A DNA stretch of 64,000 nucleotides from Comamonas suwonensis (GCF_012844455.2 NZ_JABBCQ020000011.1:62001-126000); one strand, 5' to 3'; positions 53,932 to 62,877 are shown, counted from the first letter of the stretch. Numbers and translations are program-made. The notes: a model not told the origin generated them from the letters alone.

Positions 53932-56412
53932 GTGCCGTCCAAATTCACACCGCCCCTCCAGCGTGCGCGCCTTTCATGGCTTGCACCGCTATGGGGCTGC
54001 GTGCTGGGTGCGGCATGGCAGGTCACGCAGGCGCAGCTGTGGAGCTTGTGGGCCTTTCAAGGCTTGCTGGTGCTGGGTTTGCTCATGTTGTTGCTGGCTG
54101 GGCCATTGCGGCGCAGGCCGCTGCTGTGCTGGTTGCTGCTGATGTGGGCAGCCGCCTGCTGCGTCGCCGGGGCCACCGGCTGGCGCGCTCATGCTTATCT
54201 GGCGCAGACCTTGCCCAAGCCGCTGGAGGCGGTTGATCTGCAGGTGGAGGGCGCGATTGCATCCATGGTGCAAAGCACTGGCAACGGGCAGCGCTGGCGT
54301 TTTGTGGTGGATGCCGCGCCGCCGGGCGTGCCGCCTCTGCTAGAGCTGGCCTGGTATGGCCCTTACGGGAAAGAGCTGGATGCGAGTCAGCCTCTGGTAC
54401 CCCCTTGGGCGCAAGGTGTAGCGCTGAGCCCCGGCCAGCGCTGGCGACTGACGGTTCGGATCAAACGCCCGCACGGTGCCCGCAACCCCCATGGTTTTGA
54501 TTATGAGTTGCAAGCGTGGGAACAGGGTGTTCAGGCCACAGGCTATGTGCGTGAGCAAGCGCAGCAGCAACTGCTGGAGATGACTACGCAATACCGGCTG
54601 CAGCGCTGGCGTCAGTGGCTGCGTGACCGTATTCAGGCCCAGTCGCCGCGCTTGCAGACATGGCTTACGGGTGTAGCGCCAGAGCGCCAGCAAGCGGCTC
54701 TGGGCGTGGTGGCGGCGCTGGCGGTGGGGGAGCAGCAGGCTATTGACCGCAAGGACTGGGCAATGTTTCGCCAGACAGGGGTCTCTCATTTGATGAGCAT
54801 TTCGGGTCTGCACATCACCATGTTTGCGTGGCTGGCGGCCTTGGTGGTAGGGCGCGTGTGGCGCTGCAGCGCAATTGCCTGCCGCATTTTTCCGGCCCCG
54901 CATGTGGCTTTGCTGGCGGGTGTGGCGCTGGCTGCCGCTTATGCGCTGTTCAGTGGCTGGGGGCTGCCCGCGCAGCGCACGGTCTGCATGCTGGTGGTGG
55001 TGGCGCTGCTGCAAATGCTGGGTGCGCGCTGGCCTTGGCCCTGTGTCTGGCTGCTGGCGCTGGCCGTGGTGGTGGTGCTGGACCCGTGGGCGCTTTGGCA
55101 GGCAGGATTCTGGCTGAGCTTTGTGGCGGTGGGGGTGCTGCTTGCTTCTAATTCAATAGCTGCTGGCGATTATGGTAAAAGCGCTACAGGCCGATTTCTC
55201 TCGAAAGTTTATGCCTTGTGGCGTGAGCAATGGCTGATCTCTTTGGCGCTGGCGCCGCTGGGACTTTTGCTGTTTGGGCAGGTATCCATCGTCGGTTTGC
55301 TGGCCAATCTGATTGCCATTCCATGGGTGACTTTGGTGGTCACGCCACTGGCTTTGCTGGCGGCGCTGGTACCGATGGCGGCGGCTGGAGCTGCGCTGGC
55401 CATGTTGCCGTTGATGCGTTTGCTGCAATGGCTGGCCGAGCTGCCCTGGGCCGTATGGGTCTTGCCCCAGCCTGCATGGTGGGCCAGTGTGCTGGCGATT
55501 GCTGCGGGCTTGTTGCTCATCGCGCCTTTGCCTGTGCGGCTGCGACTGGTGGCGACCTTGTTCGCACTGCCTGCATTGTTCTGGCCGCAGGCTTGGCCCA
55601 ATGTGGGCGAGTTTGAGCTGCAGGCCGTGGATATAGGGCAGGGCAATGCGGTCATCATCAGCACGGCAAGGCATAGACTTTTGTATGACGCCGGGCCGCA
55701 GTACAGCCGCCAAAGCGATGCAGGCGAGCGCGTGATTGCGCCTTTGCTGGCTGCGCAGGGAATGCGCCTGGATGCCATGATGCTCAGCCACCGTGACAGC
55801 GACCACACGGGCGGCGCACTGGCCATCAAAGCGGCGCAGCCGCAGGTAAAAATCTGGGGATCGGACTCGGTAATTAACGACCCGCTGCTGGCAGCGCTGG
55901 CCCCTGTGCAGCGCTGCACCCAAGGCCAGCACTGGCAGTGGGATGGTGTGACGTTTGAAGTGCTGCACCCCCCCGAAGGCGATGCATGGTTGAACGGGCG
56001 CAAGCCCCAGCCCAACTTTGGCAGCTGTGTGCTGCGCATACGCTCGGCCAGCGGCCGCGTGGCTTTACTGGCTGGTGATATTGAAGCTGCACAGGAGCAG
56101 CTGCTTTTGCAGACCAGCGTTGCCGCTCCGGTGGATTGGTTGCTGGTGCCGCACCACGGCAGCAAGACTTCATCGACGGATGCATGGGTCAAGACGCTGC
56201 GCCCGCATTGGGGTGTGGTGCAGGCCGGTTATCTGAATCGCTTTGGCCACCCGGTGGCGGCTGTGGTTGAGCGGTACAAGGCTGCAGGGAGCCAGCTGGT
56301 GTTGCAGGACCGCTGCGGTGCCGCACTATGGCAGTCTGATCGCCCTGCTGATTTGCAGTGCGAGCGGCAGATCAGGGCGCATTACTGGGATATTCATGAG
56401 CTGCCGCCCTGA
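53932..56412 (+). CDS. comEC: DNA internalization protein ComEC/Rec2
   Basis: 826-residue inner-membrane channel component for natural DNA uptake. The GTG at 53932 is the best in-frame start. The N-terminal DUF4131 region (about 20-200) is followed by the Competence domain with many membrane spans (about 225-530; landmark GVSHLMSISGLHITMFAWLA). A C-terminal metallo-beta-lactamase-like domain begins at QAVDIGQGNAVIIS, with metal motif LSHRDSDHTGGALA and later LVPHHGSKTSS. Near residue 407 the protein carries an insertion-like segment encoded by a repeat copy (55147-55192). Confidence 0.93.
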   Translation: MPSKFTPPLQRARLSWLAPLWGCVLGAAWQVTQAQLWSLWAFQGLLVLGLLMLLLAGPLRRRPLLCWLLLMWAAACCVAGATGWRAHAYLAQTLPKPLEAVDLQVEGAIASMVQSTGNGQRWRFVVDAAPPGVPPLLELAWYGPYGKELDASQPLVPPWAQGVALSPGQRWRLTVRIKRPHGARNPHGFDYELQAWEQGVQATGYVREQAQQQLLEMTTQYRLQRWRQWLRDRIQAQSPRLQTWLTGVAPERQQAALGVVAALAVGEQQAIDRKDWAMFRQTGVSHLMSISGLHITMFAWLAALVVGRVWRCSAIACRIFPAPHVALLAGVALAAAYALFSGWGLPAQRTVCMLVVVALLQMLGARWPWPCVWLLALAVVVVLDPWALWQAGFWLSFVAVGVLLASNSIAAGDYGKSATGRFLSKVYALWREQWLISLALAPLGLLLFGQVSIVGLLANLIAIPWVTLVVTPLALLAALVPMAAAGAALAMLPLMRLLQWLAELPWAVWVLPQPAWWASVLAIAAGLLLIAPLPVRLRLVATLFALPALFWPQAWPNVGEFELQAVDIGQGNAVIISTARHRLLYDAGPQYSRQSDAGERVIAPLLAAQGMRLDAMMLSHRDSDHTGGALAIKAAQPQVKIWGSDSVINDPLLAALAPVQRCTQGQHWQWDGVTFEVLHPPEGDAWLNGRKPQPNFGSCVLRIRSASGRVALLAGDIEAAQEQLLLQTSVAAPVDWLLVPHHGSKTSSTDAWVKTLRPHWGVVQAGYLNRFGHPVAAVVERYKAAGSQLVLQDRCGAALWQSDRPADLQCERQIRAHYWDIHELPP
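55147..55192. repeat. Interspersed repeat inside comEC coding sequence
   Basis: TCTAATTCAATAGCTGCTGG, CGATTATGGTAAAAGCGC and TACAGGCC match the reversed layout of the clear copy at 36308 (AGCTGCT, GCGCT, then TACAGGCC). In frame they encode SNSIAAGDYGKSATGR between two membrane spans of ComEC. Confidence 0.7.
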
Positions 56413-56581
56413 GGTGCCGTTGAAACTGGCATGAGGCTTGCATAGCTGCAATGCCACTCTGTAAGTGAATGCAGACAGGCGGAATCTGCTGGTCTTCGCC
56501 AGCTTGGGGGAGCGCGCAGGGTGGCTAAACTGAAACAAGCGGCTCGCATGCGTGAGCCGTGTCAGAAATAGAGAGGACAGA

Positions 56582-58051
56582 ATGCGCACATTCGATGAGA
56601 TGTATCTGAACTCGCCCGCCGAAGGTGGCGCCGTGCGAGACCACTATCTGGACTATGCGCAGTGGCTGGGCAAGCAATCGCAGGACTATCTGCGCGCCCG
56701 CAGTGCCGAGGCAGAAATTGTGTTCCGCCGCGTGGGCATCACCTTTGCGGTCTATGGCGACAAGGACGAAAGCGGCGCAGGTACCGAGCGTCTGATCCCC
56801 TTTGACCTGATTCCCCGCATCATTCCGGCCCATGAGTGGGAGAACATGCAGGCGGGGCTGGCCCAGCGCGTCAAAGCGCTGAACTGCTTTATCCGCGACG
56901 CCTACCATGATCAGGAGATGGTCAAGGCCGGCCTCATTCCGCATGCGCTGGTGGGCGGCAACAGCCAGTACCGGCCGGAGATGGAAGGCATTCAGGTGCC
57001 CAACGATGTCTACGCCAATATTGCCGGCATCGACATTGTGCGTGCGCCCGATGCAGACGGTAATGGTGTCTATTACGTGCTGGAAGACAATCTGCGCGTG
57101 CCCTCAGGCGTGTCTTACATGTTGGAGAACCGCCGCATGACCATGCGCCTGTTCCCCGACCTCTTTGGCAAGCATTCCGTGGCACCGGTGGCCCATTACC
57201 CTGACATGCTGCTGGACACCTTGCGCGCCAGCGCGCCGTCTGGCGCTTTGGAGCCCACGGTGGTGGTGCTGACGCCCGGCATGCACAACAGCGCCTACTT
57301 TGAACATGCTTTTCTGGCTCAGCAAATGGGCGTGGAGCTGGTCGAAGGGCAAGACCTGGTGGTTGAAAAAGACATCGTTTACATGCGTACCACGCAAGGA
57401 CTGCAGCGGGTTGATGTGATCTACCGCCGCGTGGATGATGATTTTCTGGACCCCGAAGTCTTCCGCCCTACGTCCACGCTGGGCTGCAAGGGCCTGATGC
57501 GCGCTTACCGTGCAGGCAACGTCAATATCTGCAATGCCGTGGGCACAGGCCTGGCCGACGATAAATCGGTGTACCCCTATGTGCCGGAGATGATTCGCTT
57601 CTATCTGAATGAAGAGCCGATTCTGCAGAACGTGCCTACCTGGCTGTGCCGTAAGCCGGACGATCTGAAGTATGTGCTTGACCATCTGCACGAGCTGGTG
57701 GTCAAGGAGGTGCACGGCGCTGGCGGCTATGGCATGTTGATTGGTCCGACGGCCACAACCGCCGAGATTGAAGCCTTCCGCCGTGTGCTGCTGGGCAACC
57801 CCAGCAACTATATTGCCCAGCCTACGCTGAGCCTGTCTACCTGCCCGACCATGGGGAGTAAAGGTATCGCGCCGCGCCATATCGATCTGCGGCCTTTTGT
57901 GCTGACGGGTACGGAGGTCAACATGGTGGCGGGCGGCCTTACGCGGGTGGCTCTCAAAGAAGGCTCCTTGGTGGTGAACTCCTCTCAGGGCGGCGGAACC
58001 AAAGACACCTGGGTGCTGGAAAATCAAGACGAGCCGAAGGGAGGTCGCTGA
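56582..58051 (+). CDS. Circularly permuted ATP-grasp protein (type 2)
   Basis: 489-residue protein of the circularly permuted ATP-grasp (former DUF404/DUF407) family, likely a peptide ligase or amino-acid-activating enzyme. It starts MRTFDEMYLNSPAEGGAVRD. The middle has VPNDVYANIAGIDIVRAPDG-like text, VLEDNLRVPSGVSYMLENR and the ATP-site LVVKEVHGAGGYGMLIG; the C-terminus has FVLTGTEVNMVAGGLTRVAL. It is co-transcribed with the alpha-E gene, whose ATG overlaps its stop by 1 base. The usual partner gene set also has a transglutaminase and a protease-like protein, not seen here. Confidence 0.93.
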   Translation: MRTFDEMYLNSPAEGGAVRDHYLDYAQWLGKQSQDYLRARSAEAEIVFRRVGITFAVYGDKDESGAGTERLIPFDLIPRIIPAHEWENMQAGLAQRVKALNCFIRDAYHDQEMVKAGLIPHALVGGNSQYRPEMEGIQVPNDVYANIAGIDIVRAPDADGNGVYYVLEDNLRVPSGVSYMLENRRMTMRLFPDLFGKHSVAPVAHYPDMLLDTLRASAPSGALEPTVVVLTPGMHNSAYFEHAFLAQQMGVELVEGQDLVVEKDIVYMRTTQGLQRVDVIYRRVDDDFLDPEVFRPTSTLGCKGLMRAYRAGNVNICNAVGTGLADDKSVYPYVPEMIRFYLNEEPILQNVPTWLCRKPDDLKYVLDHLHELVVKEVHGAGGYGMLIGPTATTAEIEAFRRVLLGNPSNYIAQPTLSLSTCPTMGSKGIAPRHIDLRPFVLTGTEVNMVAGGLTRVALKEGSLVVNSSQGGGTKDTWVLENQDEPKGGR

Positions 58052-59007
58052 TGCTGTCACGTACCGCAGACCATTTGTACTGGATGTCCCGCTATACCGA
58101 GCGGGCAGAGAACACCGCGCGCATGCTCAGCGTGGCCTATGAAACTGCCATGCTGCCGCAGGCAATTCATGATGCGCATCGCGGCTGGCAGAGCGTGTTG
58201 TCCATCAGCGAATTGATACCGGCGTTCAAGGCACAGTATCCGGTGGTAGATCGTGAATCCGTGCTGCAGTTCATGGTGACGGATGAGGCCAATCCGTCGT
58301 CCATCTTCGCTTGCCTGAAAGCTGCGCGAGAAAACGCTCGTGCCGTGCGCGGTGCACTGACGACGGAGTCGTGGGAGACACAAAACCAGACCTGGCTGGC
58401 GCTGCAGCGCAATTACTCGCAAGATGCCTGGCAGAAGGACCCGGCGCAGTTTTTTGAGTGGGTCAAGTACCGCTCGCACCTGTGGCGCGGCGTGTCGCTG
58501 GGCACCATGCTCAAAGATGAAGCACTGCACTTTGTGCGGCTGGGCACGTTTGTGGAGCGGGCCGACAACACGGCGCGACTGCTGGATGTGAAGTTTCATT
58601 CGATCGAGCGCGACTACCACGGCATGCCGCGTGGACGGGCGCTGATGAACTTTGACTTTTATCACTGGAGCGCCTTGCTGCGCAGCGTCTCGGCCTTCGA
58701 GGTTTACCGCAAGGTCTACCGCGATGTGATTACGCCCGAACGCGTGGCCGAGCTGCTAATGCTGCGCGCCGACATGCCGCGATCATTGCTGGCCAGCATG
58801 CATGAGGTCGTGAAAAACCTGGATCGCGTGAGCAACGACCACTCACAGGAAACCCAGCGCAAAGCAGGACGCCTGCTGGCCGATCTGCAATATGGCCGTA
58901 TCGACGAAATTCTGACCACCGGTCTGCACGCCTATCTGACGCAGTTTCTGGACCGGGTTAATGATCTGGGCTCAGGCATCAGCCGCGACTTCTTGCTGCC
59001 GAGTTGA
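58051..59007 (+). CDS. Alpha-E domain protein (former DUF403)
   Basis: 318-residue all-helical protein starting MLSRTADHLYWMSRYTERAE, the highly conserved opening of this family. Other landmarks are FVERADNTARLLDVKF, AFEVYRKVYRDVITPERVAE and LEDRVNDLGSGIS-like text near the end. It works with circularly permuted ATP-grasp partners in peptide-like synthesis or modification, by gene-neighbour association; the chemistry is unproven. Its ATG overlaps the stop of the partner gene. A strong terminator follows at 59033. Confidence 0.94.
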   Translation: MLSRTADHLYWMSRYTERAENTARMLSVAYETAMLPQAIHDAHRGWQSVLSISELIPAFKAQYPVVDRESVLQFMVTDEANPSSIFACLKAARENARAVRGALTTESWETQNQTWLALQRNYSQDAWQKDPAQFFEWVKYRSHLWRGVSLGTMLKDEALHFVRLGTFVERADNTARLLDVKFHSIERDYHGMPRGRALMNFDFYHWSALLRSVSAFEVYRKVYRDVITPERVAELLMLRADMPRSLLASMHEVVKNLDRVSNDHSQETQRKAGRLLADLQYGRIDEILTTGLHAYLTQFLDRVNDLGSGISRDFLLPS

Positions 59008-59032
59008 AGCGCGTAAATGCCGTGACCGTAGA

Positions 59033-59062
59033 GAACAAAGCCGCCTTCGGGCGGCTTTGTTC
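59033..59062. terminator. Bidirectional terminator after alpha-E gene
   Basis: GAACAAAGCCGCC, TTCG and GGCGGCTTTGTTC form a 13-bp perfect stem with a UUCG-type tetraloop between converging genes. Confidence 0.93.
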
Positions 59063-59081
59063 TGTGCATCAACGACTTGCT

Positions 59082-59624
59082 TCAAGGCTGGGTTTGGCCC
59101 AGATCTAGCGTTACCTCGGCCCCATCACCTATAGGTATCACATCGCAGTTGCTGCCCACCCCTCCGCGGTCAACCACCATGAAGCGTGCGGGAGCATGCA
59201 AGGCGATTAGCGAGTGATGCCATACGCCGCGTCGATAGTTGACACCCTGGCGGCCATCGGTGATGAAGGCGCGCAAAGCGGTAGGCTCCACGCGCTCGCC
59301 GATCGGTGCGACCACCACGATAAAAGGCTGTGCATCCAGAGGCATGAAGGCCTGGCTGCCAAGCGGATGGCGTTCCATGCTCAATAGCGTCATGGGAAGC
59401 GCATACGGCAGAGCGTGAAACAGGTTGATCAGCGCATGACCTTCGTCTCCTCCGGTGTCCACGCGAGCCAAGGCGTGGAAGCGTTCGGTCATGCCGTCGT
59501 TGATCAACAGCGGGGTGTGGCCCGTGCTGGATATGACCTCTCCGAACTCGGCGAAAGCCTCGGCGGTGAGTGGCTGGATGCTTAGACGAAGACTGGCGGG
59601 GCGTAGCTCTAATGAGGGGGTCAC
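59082..59624 (-). CDS. allA: Ureidoglycolate lyase
   Basis: 180-residue cupin-fold enzyme that splits ureidoglycolate into glyoxylate and urea, late in purine/allantoin breakdown. It starts MTPSLELRPASLRLSIQPLT, with FAEFGEVIS, the metal/substrate segment RVDTGGDEGHALINLF, SMERHPLGSQAFMPL and GVNYRRGVWHHSLIAL (His pair). It faces a divergent MFS gene across a 204-base region with two palindromes, which are candidate sites for the FadR-type regulator at 61249. Confidence 0.93.
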   Translation of the reverse strand: MTPSLELRPASLRLSIQPLTAEAFAEFGEVISSTGHTPLLINDGMTERFHALARVDTGGDEGHALINLFHALPYALPMTLLSMERHPLGSQAFMPLDAQPFIVVVAPIGERVEPTALRAFITDGRQGVNYRRGVWHHSLIALHAPARFMVVDRGGVGSNCDVIPIGDGAEVTLDLGQTQP

Positions 59625-59647
59625 GAAATTTTGCCTCTTGTTTTCAT

Positions 59648-59662
59648 ACTGGTAATACCAGT
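59648..59662. promoter_or_regulatory. GntR/FadR-type operator, site 1 (by allA)
   Basis: ACTGGTAATACCAGT is a perfect inverted repeat (7-1-7) just 24 bases upstream of the allA start. It matches the TGGT-n-n-n-ACCA form of FadR-family operators and recurs at 59783. Confidence 0.7.
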
Positions 59663-59782
59663 TTGCAAGTGAATCAAGAAATTGTCAAATGCGCTATTCA
59701 GAAAGAACGGATTCCATTAGTAGGGGTAAATGCGAGTGCGCACATCACTGGACAAAGGGTACCGTTCGCTTCGTAATTTAAG

Positions 59783-59797
59783 ACCGGTAATACCAGT
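59783..59797. promoter_or_regulatory. GntR/FadR-type operator, site 2 (by MFS gene)
   Basis: ACCGGTAATACCAGT differs from site 1 at one base. It lies 32 bases upstream of the MFS gene start, so each divergent gene has its own site. Confidence 0.7.
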
Positions 59798-59828
59798 TGA
59801 TTAAAACCACTCAACCAAGGACTCTCTG

Positions 59829-61163
59829 ATGTCATCTCTTCCTGCATCTGCCGAGCTTGCTGGCGCGGCCCCGGCGCTGGCCAGCGAAACGCCTGCCGAG
59901 ACCGCCGTCTATCGCAAGGTGGCCTGGCGCCTGCTGCCTTTCATCATGGCCTGCTATGTGGCCGCCTATCTGGATCGCGTGAACGTGGGCTTTGCCAAGC
60001 TGAACATGCTGGCTGATCTGCAGTTCAGCGAGGCCATGTATGGCCTGGGTGCAGGGCTGTTCTTCATCGGCTACTTCTTCTTCGAAGTACCTAGCAATAT
60101 GCTGATGCACCGCATAGGAGCCAAGGCCACCATCTCACGCATCATGATCATGTGGAGCCTGATCTCGGCGGCCATGATGTTCGTGAGTACACCTACCCAG
60201 TTCTATGTGCTGCGCTTCTTGCTGGGTGCGGCTGAGGCGGGCTTTTACCCCGGCATGATCCTGTACATGACCTACTGGTTTCCCTCGTACCGGCGCGCCC
60301 GCATGGTGGCGCTGTTCATGTGCGCGATTCCGGTCTCGGGCATCATTGGCGGCCCCTTATCTGGCGGCATCATGGAGTTGATGCAAGGCGTGTCTGGTCT
60401 GCATGGCTGGCAGTGGTTGTTTTTGCTTGAGGCCATTCCTTCCTTGATCCTAGGTATTGCCGTACTCTGGTATCTGGACAACAACATCCGCAGCGCCCGC
60501 TGGCTGACAGAGGCCGAGAAGGTTCTGCTGGAGCGCAATATTGCCCGCGAGAACGCCAGCAAGAGCGACAGTCACATGACGCTGCGTGCGCTGTTTTCCG
60601 ATCCTCGCATCATCAAGATGGCCATGATTTGCTTTTGCACCGTCATGGGCCAGTACGGACTGACCTTCTGGTTGCCTAGTCTGATTCGTCAATCCGGGGT
60701 GGAGGGCGCTTTCCATATTGGCTTGCTCACGGCAATTCCTTTTGCGGTGGCTGTGGTGTCCATGAACCTGGTCAGCCGTAGTTCGGACCGCATGCGTGAG
60801 CGCCGTTGGCATTTGATCGTGCCATTTTGCGTGGGCGCTCTGGGCCTGATCCTCTCGGCCATCTTCAGCGGTAATGTCTATCTGTCGCTGGCTGCACTGG
60901 CGCTGGCCGCAGGAGGAAGCCTTGCAACCTCGCCTTTGTTCTGGAGCTTGCCCACCGCCATTTTGTCCAGCGCGGGTGCAGCGGCCGGGATTGCGTTGAT
61001 CAACTCCTTTGCCAATCTGGCGGGTTTCATCAGCCCTTACATGATTGGTCTGATCAAGGATGCAACGCAAAGCACCAACGCGGCCATGTTCGTGCTGGCT
61101 GGTGTGTTGCTGCTCGGGGCATTTCTGACCTATACCGTACCAGCCAAGCTGGTCAACAAATAA
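59829..61163 (+). CDS. MFS transporter, anion:cation symporter type
   Basis: 444-residue permease of the ACS group. After a polar start come LPFIMACYVAAYLDRVNVGF and GYFFFEVPSNMLMHRIGAKA, both hallmarks of this group, then LRFLLGAAEAGFYPGMILYM. About twelve spans. Members carry carboxylates, including allantoate and ureido compounds. Position next to allA suggests uptake of allantoin, allantoate or ureidoglycolate. Its start follows AAGGACTCTCTG. The regulator gene follows at 61249. Confidence 0.93.
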   Translation: MSSLPASAELAGAAPALASETPAETAVYRKVAWRLLPFIMACYVAAYLDRVNVGFAKLNMLADLQFSEAMYGLGAGLFFIGYFFFEVPSNMLMHRIGAKATISRIMIMWSLISAAMMFVSTPTQFYVLRFLLGAAEAGFYPGMILYMTYWFPSYRRARMVALFMCAIPVSGIIGGPLSGGIMELMQGVSGLHGWQWLFLLEAIPSLILGIAVLWYLDNNIRSARWLTEAEKVLLERNIARENASKSDSHMTLRALFSDPRIIKMAMICFCTVMGQYGLTFWLPSLIRQSGVEGAFHIGLLTAIPFAVAVVSMNLVSRSSDRMRERRWHLIVPFCVGALGLILSAIFSGNVYLSLAALALAAGGSLATSPLFWSLPTAILSSAGAAAGIALINSFANLAGFISPYMIGLIKDATQSTNAAMFVLAGVLLLGAFLTYTVPAKLVNK

Positions 61164-61248
61164 GGCAAGAGGGCGGGAATAGTGCAAATGCAAGGGGACA
61201 GTCGCTAAGATCGGGCGCACCCCTTTTTTTGATGACTGACCCTACTGT

Positions 61249-61953
61249 ATGGAATCCACCAGCGCCACCAGCCTCGCCGTTGCCAGCCACGCCGCCCGCG
61301 TGATTCGGGAATGGATAGACGATGGCGTCTATCCGGTCGGCTCGCTGCTGCCTTCGCAGCGAGATTTATCGGAACAGCTGGGGATCAGCCGGACCTCGTT
61401 ACGCGAGGCGCTGTCCACCTTGCAAGGCCTGGGCTTAGTAGTGGCGCGTCCAGGCAAGGGCATGTATGTGACCGAAGCGCCGGAGGCTCAGCCTTCCGGC
61501 GTGGTCTGGCGCTTTGCGGATTCTCATGCGCTCAACGATGTCTACCAACTGCGCTATGCGTTGGAAGGCTTTGCATCCCGTTTGGCCGCTCTGGTCATAC
61601 AGCCCGAGGATGTTTCGGCCATGCAGGCCAACCTGCAGGCCATGCAGCAGAGTATTGAGCTGGCGGATTTTGCACAGGCCAGCAGGCTGGATTTCGACTT
61701 CCACCTGCAGATCGCCACTATTTCTGGCAACCATGCCATTGCCGATGTGTTGCGCGGCAGCGGCGAAGTCATGCAGGAAAGCCAGCGCCTGCCGTTTTAC
61801 CGACGCGGCGCGCGCCACGCCACTTGCGAGGAACATGCGGCCATCATTGATGCGCTGTCCCAGGGCCGCCCCGAGCTGGCCCAGCAGACGATGGCCATGC
61901 ATATCGTGCAGGCGGCGCAACGCGCGGGCGTGCACTTCCCCACAGGACTTTGA
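61249..61953 (+). CDS. FadR-subfamily GntR transcriptional regulator
   Basis: 234 residues. The N-terminal winged helix-turn-helix (about 10-78) has SQRDLSEQLGISRTSLREAL and KGMYVTEAPE. The C-terminal FCD ligand-binding domain (about 90-225) has the metal-binding type RLDFDFHLQIATISGN and ATCEEHAAIIDAL, with the His residues in place. It lies 85 bases downstream of the MFS gene. It likely binds the two palindromes upstream of allA and the MFS gene; effector unknown, perhaps a ureide or glyoxylate. A perfect terminator follows. Confidence 0.93.
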   Translation: MESTSATSLAVASHAARVIREWIDDGVYPVGSLLPSQRDLSEQLGISRTSLREALSTLQGLGLVVARPGKGMYVTEAPEAQPSGVVWRFADSHALNDVYQLRYALEGFASRLAALVIQPEDVSAMQANLQAMQQSIELADFAQASRLDFDFHLQIATISGNHAIADVLRGSGEVMQESQRLPFYRRGARHATCEEHAAIIDALSQGRPELAQQTMAMHIVQAAQRAGVHFPTGL

Positions 61954-61960
61954 AAAAACA

Positions 61961-61986
61961 AAATAACGGGCCAAGGCCCGTTATTT
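61961..61986. terminator. Bidirectional terminator, regulator and bfr
   Basis: AAATAACGGGCC, AA and GGCCCGTTATTT form a 12-bp perfect stem with a tight loop between converging genes. Confidence 0.93.
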
Positions 61987-62005
61987 TGCACTGTATGCGC
62001 TAGCT

Positions 62006-62482
62006 TTACTGGATCTCGCCCATCAGCGACTGCAAATAGTTCTGCGTGCCGACCTTGTCGATCAAATCGATCTGGGTTTCGAGGAAGTCGATGTGCTCTT
62101 CGGTATCGTCCAGAATCTTCTGCAGCAGATCACGCGAGACATAGTCACGTACGGATTCGCAGTGGGCAATGCCATCCTTGATGGTCTGCTGAGCCGCTTG
62201 CTCCAGGCGCAGGTCGCAGGCTAGTGCTTCAGGCACGTCTTCACCGATTTGCAGCTTGCCCAGATCCTGCAGATTGGGCAGGCCGTCGAGTGTGAAGATG
62301 CGGTCCATGAGCCAGTCGGCGTGCTTCATCTCGCCGATGGATTCTTCGTATTCCTTCTTGGCCAGCTTGTCGAAGCCCCAGTGCTTGTACATGCGGTAGT
62401 GCAAAAAGTACTGGTTGATGGCTGTCAGCTCGTTCTTGAGCTGGGCTTGCAGCCAGGAAATGACTTGTGCATCACCTTTCAT
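62006..62482 (-). CDS. bfr: Bacterioferritin
   Basis: 158-residue iron-storage protein of 24-mers with haem at dimer interfaces. The ATG at 62482 gives [20 protein letters not shown]. Ferroxidase and haem residues are E18, E51, M52 (haem) and H54 (GEMKHADW), with E94 and H130 (EEHIDFLE). At the spot of E. coli E127 I count Thr, with Glu at 128 and 129, a common shift in betaproteobacterial forms or an alignment slip. The frame is open to 62551. It is divergent from ahpC across 395 bases. Confidence 0.96.
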   Translation of the reverse strand: MKGDAQVISWLQAQLKNELTAINQYFLHYRMYKHWGFDKLAKKEYEESIGEMKHADWLMDRIFTLDGLPNLQDLGKLQIGEDVPEALACDLRLEQAAQQTIKDGIAHCESVRDYVSRDLLQKILDDTEEHIDFLETQIDLIDKVGTQNYLQSLMGEIQ

Positions 62483-62522
62483 GGGGGACTCCTTCTCGGT
62501 CAGTTGTTGTTCGATCTGGATT

Positions 62523-62564
62523 GTCCATGCTTTGTGAGGCAAATCAAACAAAGTCCATGCTTTG
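62523..62564. promoter_or_regulatory. Exact 12-bp direct repeat in bfr upstream region
   Basis: GTCCATGCTTTG occurs at 62523-62534 and again at 62553-62564, a 30-bp spacing of about three DNA turns. It lies 41 bases upstream of the bfr ATG and could be a regulator site. Confidence 0.45.
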
Positions 62565-62772
62565 GCGAATTGGCTGCATCTGATGCGCGTTCTCGTTTAG
62601 CTTACGGGCTGGTTGCTCGCGGTCTTGCACAGGTGCTGAGATGGTGATGACAACAAAAGCTATGAGCGTGATTGAAGGACTATTGGCTTGAAGTGAGCGA
62701 ATTCGGCCCACAATAGAAAACTGAGCTGCAAAGCGCTGCGGCTTGAGTCCAGAATGACGGGGAATTGTTTTT

Positions 62773-62839
62773 GATAGTCTTATTCAATCAATTCAATGAA
62801 ATCAATTGATTGGATTTATTGATTGAGTCCCTCTAAACT
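62773..62839 (+). promoter_or_regulatory. ahpC promoter region with possible OxyR site
   Basis: TTGGAT (62810-62815) and TAAACT (62834-62839), 18 bases apart, make a likely promoter. Upstream, GATAGTCTTATTCAATC (62773-62789) and repeats of CAATTGATTG-like text resemble an ATAG-type OxyR binding element, but the match is loose. Confidence 0.5.
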
Positions 62840-62877
62840 TCATCCTGTCATCAACACCAACCACAAGGAAACATCAA

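Larger units (their letters stand above)
62483..62877. other. 395-bp divergent gap, bfr and ahpC
   Basis: Contains an exact direct repeat near bfr, a plain stretch in the middle, and an AT-rich ahpC promoter. No gene is apparent. Iron or peroxide regulators (Fur, OxyR) are expected to act here by known biology. Confidence 0.6.

Noticed and set aside
62773-62789. Firm OxyR site upstream of ahpC
   Set aside because: Only one GATAG-type half matches well, so it is kept as a possible site within the promoter entry and not called separately.
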